DNA from: Flavobacteriaceae bacterium
GTDB lineage: Bacteria > Bacteroidota > Bacteroidia > Flavobacteriales > Flavobacteriaceae
DNA length: 5,685 nucleotides
NCBI GenBank assembly: GCA_026992695.1
Contig: JALWYP010000299.1
Coordinates: forward strand, 1-5,685
Direction: 5' to 3'
The first letter of the stretch is position 1; the number at the start of each line of letters is the position of its first letter. The notes below the pieces were generated by a model that saw only the letters and a program-made list of their open reading frames with translations, ran no database searches and was not told where the DNA came from. Shown here one piece after another: positions 1-5,685 of the stretch. The position numbers and the translations under genes are program-made.

Positions 1-1
1 A

Positions 2-1546
2 CTCAGTACATATAAAGAGCTGTACAACAGTCAAGTAGAAATACCTTTGTACATTAACGGAAAAGAAATAAAAACCGGTAACACCGAAACCATGTCGCCT
101 CCGCATGAACACCGACATATAATTGGTACGTACCACAAAGCCGAAAAAAAACACATAGAAGAAGCCATTGAAGCTGCTATGGAAGCTAGAAAAAAATGGG
201 CGGCGCTTCCTTGGGAAAACCGTGCAGCTATTTTCTTACGTGCGGCTGAACTTCTTGCCGGACCCTACCGTGCAAAAATAAATGCCGCTACCATGTTGGC
301 ACAGTCTAAAACCATGCACCAAGCTGAAATTGATGCTGCTTGCGAATTGATTGACTTTTTACGTTACAACACACAGTTTATGACCGAAATTTATGCCGAA
401 CAACCCGAGTCTTCTTCAGCGGCGTGGAATCGTGTAGAATACCGCCCCTTAGAAGGCTTTGTATATGCCATTACACCGTTTAATTTTACTTCTATTGCCG
501 GAAATCTTCCTAGTAGTGCTGCCCTTATGGGAAATGTTGTGGTGTGGAAACCCAGCCGTACACAAGTGTATTCGGCTCAAGTATTGATGGAAGTATTTAC
601 CGAAGCCGGTGTCCCTCCCGGAGTAATTAATATGGTAATGGGTAATTCGGCTATGATTAGTGATACATTAATGGAAAGCCCCGATTTTGCCGGTGTACAT
701 TTTACCGGTTCTACACCTGTATTTAGAGGTCTTTGGAAAAAAATTGGCGACCATATTGCTACCTATAAAACCTATCCGCGTATCGTGGGAGAAACCGGAG
801 GAAAAGATTTTGTAGTGGCTCATCATTCTGCCAATGCAAAACAAGTAGCTACTGCACTTACTCGAGGAGCATTTGAGTTTCAAGGTCAAAAATGCAGTGC
901 TGCATCGCGTGCGTACATCCCGGAAAGTCTTTGGAGTGAAGTAAAAAAACACCTTACAACCGATTTGGCTTCCATAAAAATGGGTGTACCGGATGATACC
1001 TCCAATTTTGTTTGTGCCGTAATTGATGAACGCTCATTTGATAAATTAGCCGGCTACATAGACGATGCTAAAAAAGACCCTAATGTGGAACTAATCGCCG
1101 GAGGAAATTACGATAAAAGCAAAGGCTATTTTATTGAACCAACGGTTTTACTTACAAAGGATCCCAAATACACTACCATGTGTACCGAACTTTTTGGTCC
1201 GGTATTAACCGTCTATGTGTATGAAGATGATGCGTGGGAAGAAACCCTGAAATTGGTTGATTCTACCAGCGAATACGCCCTTACCGGAGCGGTGTTTAGC
1301 CACGACAGATATGCCTTGGAACAAGCGGTTAAAGCACTGGAAAACGCAGCCGGAAATTTCTATATCAACGACAAGCCCACTGGAGCCGTTGTGGGGCAAC
1401 AACCCTTTGGAGGTGCCAGAGGAAGTGGTACCAACGATAAAGCCGGAAGCAAACAAAACCTCTATCGTTGGATTTCACCACGATTGATTAAAGAAACTTT
1501 CGTACCGCCAATCGATTACAGATATCCGTTCTTAACGGAAAAATAA
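2..1546 (+). CDS. pruA: 1-pyrroline-5-carboxylate dehydrogenase (ALDH4A1-type), 5' truncated by window edge
   Basis: This cytosolic enzyme oxidises glutamate-gamma-semialdehyde (hydrolysed P5C) to glutamate with NAD+, the second step of proline catabolism. The frame is open to the window edge and reads TYKELYNSQVEIPLYI before the TTG at 47. That stretch belongs to the family N-terminus, so TTG is not the start; 514 residues are visible and about 30 are probably missing. Numbering from the codon at position 2: PFNF with the active-site Asn at about 161, WKPS of the NAD fold at 182-185, HFTGS at 233-237, VGETGGK with the general-base Glu at 264, GQKCS with the catalytic Cys at 298 (codon 893-895), ELFGPV at 396-401, and PFGGARGSGTN near 468-478, the region that holds the substrate. 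No key residue is missing. The sequence resembles the animal mitochondrial ALDH4A1 group and is stand-alone, not part of a PutA fusion. A hairpin follows the stop, and no proline dehydrogenase gene lies in the window. Confidence 0.96.
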   Translation, partial: LSTYKELYNSQVEIPLYINGKEIKTGNTETMSPPHEHRHIIGTYHKAEKKHIEEAIEAAMEARKKWAALPWENRAAIFLRAAELLAGPYRAKINAATMLAQSKTMHQAEIDAACELIDFLRYNTQFMTEIYAEQPESSSAAWNRVEYRPLEGFVYAITPFNFTSIAGNLPSSAALMGNVVVWKPSRTQVYSAQVLMEVFTEAGVPPGVINMVMGNSAMISDTLMESPDFAGVHFTGSTPVFRGLWKKIGDHIATYKTYPRIVGETGGKDFVVAHHSANAKQVATALTRGAFEFQGQKCSAASRAYIPESLWSEVKKHLTTDLASIKMGVPDDTSNFVCAVIDERSFDKLAGYIDDAKKDPNVELIAGGNYDKSKGYFIEPTVLLTKDPKYTTMCTELFGPVLTVYVYEDDAWEETLKLVDSTSEYALTGAVFSHDRYALEQAVKALENAAGNFYINDKPTGAVVGQQPFGGARGSGTNDKAGSKQNLYRWISPRLIKETFVPPIDYRYPFLTEK

Positions 1547-1567
1547 GTGTTGATTGTTACAATTTTA

Positions 1568-1621
1568 AAGACCTACCAGGTTTTAACTTGTCCGCCTATG
1601 GCGGAAAACCCGGTAGGTCTT
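1568..1621 (+). terminator. Nested hairpin, probable pruA terminator
   Basis: The hairpin lies 21 bases after the pruA stop. Arms 1568-1584 and 1605-1621 pair over 17 positions with one A/C mismatch (1578/1611). The 20-base loop contains a second perfect hairpin, CCGCC-TAT-GGCGG (1592-1604). The outer stem carries AAGACCTACC/GGTAGGTCTT and internal TTTT/AAAA. The downstream tract (TATTAAAC) is poor in U, so termination is inferred from position and stem strength. The stem is nearly symmetrical and could act in both directions. Confidence 0.65.
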
Positions 1622-1709
1622 ATTAAACAATAGCGGTAAAACTATTGAAGGCTGTAAGGTTATCTTTTTACAACAAAACACCGCGCTTTTATTTGTACCT
1701 AAAATAAAG

Positions 1710-1717
1710 TATCTTTC
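1710..1717 (+). promoter_or_regulatory. Candidate Bacteroidetes -7 promoter element for murF
   Basis: TATCTTTC matches the Bacteroidetes -7 consensus TAnnTTTG except for the last base. A TTTG lies at 1692-1695 but leaves only 14 bases of spacing, shorter than the usual roughly 19. A weaker TTTT at 1687-1690 gives 19. Transcription would start near 1723-1725, giving a very short leader before ATG 1728 or about 13 bases before ATG 1737. The call rests on one motif and its position. Confidence 0.4.
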
Positions 1718-1727
1718 CACTTGGAAA

Positions 1728-3017
1728 ATGCAACCCATGACCATAGAAAACCTGCATCAACTGTTTTTAAAAAGTACCGGTATCTGCACCGACAGCCGTA
1801 AAATCTTTGATAATTGCCTGTATTTTTCCTTAAAAGGCGAAAACTTTGACGGCAATACGTTTGCACATCAAGCTTTGGAAAAAGGAGCATACAAAGCAAT
1901 TATCAGCAATATAAAATACCATAAAAACACCGGAGAGACTATTATTTTCGGGCATCCGTTAGAAGCATTGCAAAAACTGGCTACTTTTCATAGAACCTAT
2001 CTAAACATTCCCGTTATCGCCCTGACCGGAAGCAACGGAAAAACCACTACCAAAGAGCTTATTAACGCAGTTCTTTCTCAAAAATACCAAACTACCGCTA
2101 CCAAGGGCAACCTGAACAACCATATTGGCGTACCTTTAACTTTACTTTCTATGACAAATACTACCGAAATAGGTATTGTAGAAATGGGAGCCAATCACTT
2201 GGGAGAAATTGCGCAATTGTGTAAAATTGCACTCCCTGATTTCGGATATATCACCAACTTCGGGAAGGCACATCTCGAAGGGTTTGGAAGTCTGCAAGGA
2301 GTAATTAAAGGAAAAACCGAACTGTACAAACACTTAAAAGAAAATAATAAAGCGGTTTTTGTGAATACCCGAGACCCTATTCAAATACGTTATTCAAAAA
2401 ATATAAACGCCATAACTTTTGGAGGAGAACAAGCCAACTATCCCGTTACAATTCTTGATGCTTCCAAAACTATTAAAGTTGCTTATAAAGGCATTGAAAT
2501 TAACAGCAATTTAATAGGAAAATATAACTTTAACAACGTTGCTGCCGCTATTGCCATAGGCGATTATTTTGAAGTTCCTGTTTTAGATATTAAAAAAGGA
2601 ATAGAATCCTATACTCCGCAAAACAATCGGTCGCAGATAATACACAGAGGTGGCAATAAAATAATCTTAGATGCTTATAATGCAAACCCAACCAGTATGT
2701 TGGCTGCCATCGATACTTTTAAAAACCTGCCCGGTGATTCTAAAATTTTAATTTTGGGCGATATGTTTGAGTTGGGTGAAGAAGCTGAGAAGGAACACCA
2801 ACTCATCGCTTCGTTACTCGATAGAAATCCGCTCGGAGTAACCTATTTAATTGGCAAAAATTTTAGTAAAACCCAAACCCGGTCGGAATACATTCAGAAA
2901 TTTGAATCGTTTGAAGATTTTAAGTCTGCTTTTAACAAAAACACACCAAAAAATAATACCATTCTCATTAAAGGCTCCAGAGGAATGGCTTTAGAGCGAG
3001 TTTTAGAGTTGTTTTAA
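1728..3017 (+). CDS. murF: UDP-N-acetylmuramoyl-tripeptide--D-alanyl-D-alanine ligase
   Basis: MurF is the cytoplasmic ATP-dependent ligase that joins D-Ala-D-Ala to UDP-MurNAc-tripeptide, the last cytoplasmic step in making the peptidoglycan precursor. At 429 residues it is full length. The N-terminal substrate domain (about 1-90) contains CTDSRKI. The central ATPase domain has the P-loop TGSNGKTTTK (100-109), GNLNNHIGVP (127-136), EMGANH (152-157), ITNFGKAHLEGFG (175-187) and the GVIKGKTELY segment (191-200), whose lysine is carbamylated in the family. The C-terminal domain has DAYNANP (315-321), the MurF signature, then LGDMFELGEEAEKEH and IKGSRGM (414-420). The outermost ATG is given. ATG 1737 (MTIENLHQLF) is an equally good start, fits the way family members begin, and sits about 11 bases after GGA. 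The gene is alone here, not in a dcw cell-wall cluster, and converges on the receptor gene. Confidence 0.96.
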   Translation: MQPMTIENLHQLFLKSTGICTDSRKIFDNCLYFSLKGENFDGNTFAHQALEKGAYKAIISNIKYHKNTGETIIFGHPLEALQKLATFHRTYLNIPVIALTGSNGKTTTKELINAVLSQKYQTTATKGNLNNHIGVPLTLLSMTNTTEIGIVEMGANHLGEIAQLCKIALPDFGYITNFGKAHLEGFGSLQGVIKGKTELYKHLKENNKAVFVNTRDPIQIRYSKNINAITFGGEQANYPVTILDASKTIKVAYKGIEINSNLIGKYNFNNVAAAIAIGDYFEVPVLDIKKGIESYTPQNNRSQIIHRGGNKIILDAYNANPTSMLAAIDTFKNLPGDSKILILGDMFELGEEAEKEHQLIASLLDRNPLGVTYLIGKNFSKTQTRSEYIQKFESFEDFKSAFNKNTPKNNTILIKGSRGMALERVLELF

Positions 3018-3077
3018 AATTATCTTCATTTACAAACACAAAACAACGTACTAAAAAAAAGTTGTATAAAAAAGGTG

Positions 3078-3147
3078 AAACCTCACAGATTGTGTTTAAT
3101 TACCTCGGGGCATTGTATCCGTCTCTGGTGTAAACTCTGTGAGGTTT
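3078..3147 (-). terminator. Long multi-helix inverted repeat, probable terminator of the receptor gene, possibly bidirectional
   Basis: A perfect 12-bp inverted repeat (3078-3089 with 3136-3147, AAACCTCACAGA/TCTGTGAGGTTT) starts two bases beyond the receptor stop codon. On the minus strand it is followed by CACCTTTTTT, a U-tract typical of intrinsic terminators. The 46-base interior is itself structured: GTTTA 3094-3098 with TAAAC 3131-3135, TACC 3101-3104 with GGTG 3127-3130, and CGG 3106-3108 with CCG 3119-3121. On the plus strand the tract after the stem is only TATTAA, so service to murF is possible but weaker. Confidence 0.75.
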
Positions 3148-3149
3148 TA

Positions 3150-5330
3150 TTAAAATGCTACTTTAGCACCTATTAAAAAATTTCGGGTTGCTTGTGGGTA
3201 ATATCCGGCTCCTTCTATAGTGGTAGTTGTTCCCGGATTACTCCATGTATCGTCGTAGGTATAAAAATATCCGTTGGATACATAGTTAACGTTAAAAATA
3301 TTGTTAACCAATCCCGTAAGTATAATTTCTTTTACAACCGGAATGTTTTTCAACTTATAAATTATATTAAAATCATTTATAAAATAAGGGTCTAAAACTG
3401 AGGTTTTGCTGTCTGTATTTCCCATATATTGCTCACCTACATATTTAGATAAAAACGATACTTGCAAATTATTTACCGGTGTAAAAACAATGGTATTTCC
3501 TGCCACTACAGAAGGTGAAAAAGAAATATTGGTATTGCCAAGATTTTGCAATTCGCCATCTATGGAAGAAACAAAATCATTGTTTTTGTTAGTGCTTAAT
3601 GTAAAATTAGGGTTCCATTGTAGCGTTTTTAAAACCCGCACCGAAGCATCTACCTCTACTCCCAACCGGTAACTTTTTCCGCTGGTGGCACGAACGGGCG
3701 CTCCCACATCGTCAATGGCTCCGGTTAGCACCAATTGGTCTTTGTAGTTCATAAAGTACACATTGGTATTTATACTGTTTTTTCTATTTTTAAATCGCCA
3801 TCCCAACTCGTAATCATCTAATTTTTCGGCTTTGGTTACTCCGTTTTCAAAATCGCTTCTTCTGGGTTCGCGATGCGCTCTTCCGTAAGAAGCATAAAGC
3901 TGATTTTTTTTGTTTATTTTATAAGTAATTCCTGCTTTCGGGTTAAAAAAGCTGTATTTTTCATCTATTACAAGCGGTACTTTATCGGAAGTAATACCTG
4001 ACGTTTTATACCCAACAAACCGCTGTTGCAAATCAAGAAAGGCAATAAATTTGTTGTTTATTTTGTGCGTTGCTTTGGTAAAAAAAGTAAATTCGGTTTT
4101 TTTTCCGTTTCCTTCATAATAACGATTATTAGGAGTGGCGTTTCCGTAATATTTTGCCCAAATTACTTCCCCGAAATGATCGCCGTCGTACAAACTGTAA
4201 AAGGCACCACCTATAATATCCCATTGGTTGTTTTTATAATTTGCAGAACCGGTAATTACGTAAAAGTCGTTATCTAACCATCTTCTTCGTACTAAATCGG
4301 TTTCGGTTAACAAGTCTCCATTAATTTCGACAGGTGTTAGGTTATGAAATTCCATATCGGCATCTTCTTTGTATTGCTCAAAATAGCCACGCCCATAGGT
4401 ATAATTTAATCCTATTGAAGTTGACCATTGGGTATTGTAACGTTGATTCCAGTGTAATTGGTAATGGTCTTGGTTGTAGTTATCTACTTCATTTTCATAA
4501 AATTGCATAGTACCCTCTTCATCAAAATACATTCCGGCAGGATTAAATGTTCGGTCGGTTTTAAGTGTTTGGGCGTCTATTCCGTACCAAGCTTGATAGG
4601 TTCGTTCTTTCCCACCAAAGGTCAATGCCTTAATTTGTGTATTATCGGTTTTAAAAACGCCTTGTAAAAAATACGATTTAAGGTTGGAAGAAGCCCTGTC
4701 TATATAACCATCTGAGGTTATTCTGGAAAGTCTTCCGGAAAATTCAAAACGATTATTTAATAAACCTGTGCCAAATTTCACATTGTATTTTTGAGTATTA
4801 TAGGAACCCCCTGAAGTATTTATTTCGGCATACGCTGCTTCTGAAATACTTTCGGTTAAAATATTTAAACTTGCGCCAAAAGCCCCCGAACCATTGGTAG
4901 ATGTTCCTACACCTCGTTGTAACTGAAGGCTTTGAACGGATGAAGCAAAATCAGGCATATTTACCCAAAAAGTGCCTTGACTTTCGGCATCGTTGTAGGG
5001 TATTCCGTTTATGGTAATATTTACTCTTGAAGCGTCGCTTCCACGAACCCGAATATAAGTGTATCCTACTCCTGCACCGGCATCGGTACTGGTTACTACC
5101 GAAGGCAAATAGTTAAGTAAGATCGGGATATCTTGCCCGAGATTTCTTTTTTCCAGTTCTTCTTTGGTAACATTAGAGTGGGTTACCGGAGCATCTTCTT
5201 TAACCCGGACTGCTTTTATAAGTACTTCATCAAGCGATTCGGGTAGGATACTGTCTTTTGGTTTTTCTTGGGCAAAGCCAATGGTTAAAGTTAGAAGTAA
5301 TACGATAAAAATTCCTTTTTTATTATTCAT
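3150..5330 (-). CDS. TonB-dependent outer-membrane receptor, predicted thiamin (or thiamin derivative) transporter
   Basis: The protein is a 726-residue outer-membrane beta-barrel that takes up a scarce ligand using TonB/ExbBD energy. The N-terminus MNNKKGIFIVLLLTLTIGFA followed by QE is a signal peptide with likely cleavage near residue 20. A TonB-box-like DEVLIKAVRV (34-43) follows. The plug domain runs from about 45 to 160, with DIPILLNYLPSVV, YIRVRGSD (92-99), INGIPYNDAESQGTFW (107-122), LQLQRGVGTSTNGSGAFG (135-152) and LNILTE. The remainder is the barrel, with aromatic-rich strands, NPKAGITYKI (463-472) and YASYGRAHREP (479-489), ending in phenylalanine (IGAKVAF) as outer-membrane proteins usually do. 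There is no carboxypeptidase-like N-terminal domain, so it is not a standard SusC. The sequence alone would suggest only an iron-complex-like receptor. The thiamin assignment comes from the TPP riboswitch in its leader, a pairing known for predicted Bacteroidetes thiamin receptors. The gene is monocistronic: a terminator follows the stop immediately. Confidence 0.93.
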   Translation of the reverse strand: MNNKKGIFIVLLLTLTIGFAQEKPKDSILPESLDEVLIKAVRVKEDAPVTHSNVTKEELEKRNLGQDIPILLNYLPSVVTSTDAGAGVGYTYIRVRGSDASRVNITINGIPYNDAESQGTFWVNMPDFASSVQSLQLQRGVGTSTNGSGAFGASLNILTESISEAAYAEINTSGGSYNTQKYNVKFGTGLLNNRFEFSGRLSRITSDGYIDRASSNLKSYFLQGVFKTDNTQIKALTFGGKERTYQAWYGIDAQTLKTDRTFNPAGMYFDEEGTMQFYENEVDNYNQDHYQLHWNQRYNTQWSTSIGLNYTYGRGYFEQYKEDADMEFHNLTPVEINGDLLTETDLVRRRWLDNDFYVITGSANYKNNQWDIIGGAFYSLYDGDHFGEVIWAKYYGNATPNNRYYEGNGKKTEFTFFTKATHKINNKFIAFLDLQQRFVGYKTSGITSDKVPLVIDEKYSFFNPKAGITYKINKKNQLYASYGRAHREPRRSDFENGVTKAEKLDDYELGWRFKNRKNSINTNVYFMNYKDQLVLTGAIDDVGAPVRATSGKSYRLGVEVDASVRVLKTLQWNPNFTLSTNKNNDFVSSIDGELQNLGNTNISFSPSVVAGNTIVFTPVNNLQVSFLSKYVGEQYMGNTDSKTSVLDPYFINDFNIIYKLKNIPVVKEIILTGLVNNIFNVNYVSNGYFYTYDDTWSNPGTTTTIEGAGYYPQATRNFLIGAKVAF

Positions 5331-5379
5331 TTTAAATCGGTTAGATTAAACAATAAAAAAAGGGAAAGTAGATTAAAAC

Positions 5380-5406
5380 AAGAAACTAAAAAAAATTATG
5401 TTTCTT
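5380..5406 (-). other. Small hairpin in the receptor leader, between aptamer and start codon
   Basis: On the minus strand AAGAAAC (5406-5400) and GTTTCTT (5386-5380) form a perfect 7-bp stem around a 13-base loop containing eight T residues. It lies directly after the P4/P5 part of the TPP aptamer and inside the longer pairing that joins both leader ends. The stem has only two G-C pairs and is followed by GTTTTAATC, so it is a weak intrinsic terminator at best. It could simply be an insert that brings the distant strands together. Confidence 0.35.
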
Positions 5407-5411
5407 TAGAT

Positions 5412-5507
5412 TCCTAAACAGCATTACCTGTTCGAGGTTCTATGGGTGTAATCTCAGCCTTTTTAATAAAATGAAGAATTCTTCATTCAAATTATAAAAA
5501 GCACCCC
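5412..5507 (-). ncRNA. TPP riboswitch (THI element) aptamer
   Basis: This cis-acting RNA binds thiamin pyrophosphate and reduces expression of the downstream gene. Reading the minus strand: GGGGTGC (5507-5501); P2 GGGTG (5506-5502) with CACCC (5448-5444); P3 base CTTTTTA (5501-5495) with TAAAAAG (5465-5459); the invariant CTGAGA (5457-5452) that contacts the pyrimidine ring; GAACCT leading into P4 CCT/AGG (5437-5435 with 5415-5413); and P5 AACAG-GTAATG-CTGTT (5432-5428 with 5421-5417), matching the consensus GATAATGC loop region. P3 is extended by an 18-bp palindrome (5470-5487). A normal P1 directly flanking the core is not visible. The aptamer lies within the 5' leader of the TonB receptor, about 80 bases before its start codon. 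Confidence 0.9.
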
Positions 5508-5523
5508 TTTTTTGTATTGGAAG

Positions 5524-5553
5524 CAAAACTAATTTTTTTTTATTAAAAACTAA
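5524..5553 (-). promoter_or_regulatory. Promoter of the TPP-riboswitch/receptor transcript
   Basis: On the minus strand TAGTTTTG (5531-5524) is an exact match to the Bacteroidetes -7 consensus TAnnTTTG. Eighteen bases upstream lies TTAG (5553-5550), one base off the TTTG -33 element. Transcription would start near 5516-5519, just before the riboswitch, giving a leader of about 185-190 bases. The -33 element overlaps the stop codon of the upstream reading frame. Confidence 0.6.
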
Positions 5554-5685
5554 TCATCTAATCTTGGTTTTTTTCGGTTTAGTTTTTTTTGTTCTTTACG
5601 TTTTTTCTTTTTCAATCGTTTTAGTTTTTCTTTCTTAGTTTGTTTTCGTTTAATGCGTTTTTTTGTAACATTTAAATTTTTTTTT
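5550..5685 (-). CDS. C-terminus of an unidentified protein with a lysine/arginine-rich tail, 5' truncated by window edge
   Basis: A minus-strand frame is open from the window edge to a TAG at 5552-5550 and encodes 44 residues. They begin KKNLNVTKKRIKRKQ and end LNRKKPRLDD. About half of the residues are Lys or Arg, with few non-polar positions, so the tail should be strongly basic and probably disordered or nucleic-acid or membrane-surface binding. The other two minus-strand frames meet stops within this A-rich stretch, which favours real coding. I do not recognise the protein, because tails like this occur on several unrelated Bacteroidetes protein families. No intrinsic terminator is visible before the receptor promoter, so read-through into the riboswitch leader is possible. 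A chance open frame in low-complexity DNA is the alternative. Confidence 0.55.
   Translation of the reverse strand, partial: KKNLNVTKKRIKRKQTKKEKLKRLKKKKRKEQKKLNRKKPRLDD

Larger units (their letters stand above)
5351..5519 (-). promoter_or_regulatory. Candidate long-range P1 or switching helix enclosing the TPP aptamer
   Basis: In the minus-strand RNA, CAAUA(C)AAAAAAGGG (5519-5505) can pair with CCCUUUUUUUAUUG (5364-5351). This gives 14 base pairs with a single bulged C at 5514. The 5' strand includes G5507-G5505, and G5506-G5505 are also the outer bases of P2, so full pairing and P2 exclude each other. The A/U part could coexist with P2 and act as a displaced P1. The 3' strand lies 21-34 bases upstream of the receptor ATG, so pairing could affect ribosome access. 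This is inferred from complementarity only, and much of the match is A/U homopolymer. Confidence 0.45.

Noticed and set aside
47..49. TTG as the start codon of the P5C dehydrogenase
   Set aside because: The frame stays open upstream to the window edge and encodes residues typical of the family N-terminus, so the gene is cut by the window, not started here.
668..952. Minus-strand open frame inside pruA, and similar antisense or alternate frames at 1205-1487
   Set aside because: They lie wholly inside a strongly conserved gene and show no recognisable domain or composition of their own.
1628..1647. Inverted repeat CAATAG/CTATTG upstream of murF
   Set aside because: A 6-bp AT-rich arm pair is expected by chance in this composition, and it is not placed at a promoter or terminator.
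2142..2333. Minus-strand open frame inside murF, and one at 1699-1899 over its 5' end
   Set aside because: Both are shadows of murF, with no protein features.
3043..3065. ACAAC/GTTGT hairpin after murF as its own terminator
   Set aside because: The stem has only five pairs and an A-rich loop, and no U-tract follows on the plus strand.
3192..4667. Several plus-strand open frames of 67-88 codons opposite the receptor gene
   Set aside because: They are antisense to an intact receptor gene with clear plug and barrel features, and their hydrophobic look comes from reading the complement.
5164..5349. Plus-strand 61-codon open frame over the receptor's 5' end
   Set aside because: It overlaps the signal peptide and plug coding region on the opposite strand and has no independent support.
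5531..5549. T/A-rich run between the basic tail and the receptor promoter as a terminator
   Set aside because: It offers only A/T homopolymer pairing with no G-C pairs, too weak to call.

Overview
The window is AT-rich and most likely comes from a member of the Flavobacteriaceae (Bacteroidetes). The signs are a SusC/FecA-class TonB-dependent receptor with a flavobacterial-looking signal peptide, MurF and P5C dehydrogenase sequences of the type found in that family, candidate promoters resembling the Bacteroidetes -7 element TAnnTTTG, and no clear Shine-Dalgarno sites. No genus can be named from the sequence alone.

Layout. Positions 2-1546 (+) hold pruA, the NAD-dependent P5C/glutamate-semialdehyde dehydrogenase of proline breakdown. 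It lacks its N-terminus because the window starts inside the gene. Positions 1547-1727 carry a nested hairpin that probably ends pruA transcription, followed by a candidate murF promoter. Positions 1728-3017 (+) hold murF, the ligase that adds D-Ala-D-Ala to the peptidoglycan precursor. Positions 3018-3149 separate murF from a convergent gene and contain a long multi-helix inverted repeat that probably terminates the minus-strand gene. Positions 3150-5330 (-) encode a 726-residue TonB-dependent outer-membrane receptor. Positions 5331-5549 are its leader and promoter. Positions 5550-5685 (-) look like the extreme C-terminus of another minus-strand protein with a lysine/arginine-rich tail.

The most informative element is the minus-strand leader of the receptor gene. 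It contains a TPP riboswitch (THI element) with recognisable P2, P3, CTGAGA, P4 and P5 segments. This predicts that the receptor imports thiamin or a thiamin precursor or derivative and is turned down when TPP is plentiful. The usual short P1 helix is not visible. Instead, the 5' flank of the aptamer can form about 14 base pairs with a segment 21-34 bases upstream of the start codon. Those pairs include G residues that P2 also needs, so this is a candidate long-range P1 or switching helix.

Functionally the genes look like separate transcription units (amino-acid catabolism, cell-wall synthesis, vitamin uptake) rather than one pathway. I see no mobile element, CRISPR array, tRNA or rRNA. The aptamer and the receptor type are known biology. 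The possible novelty is the architecture of this riboswitch.
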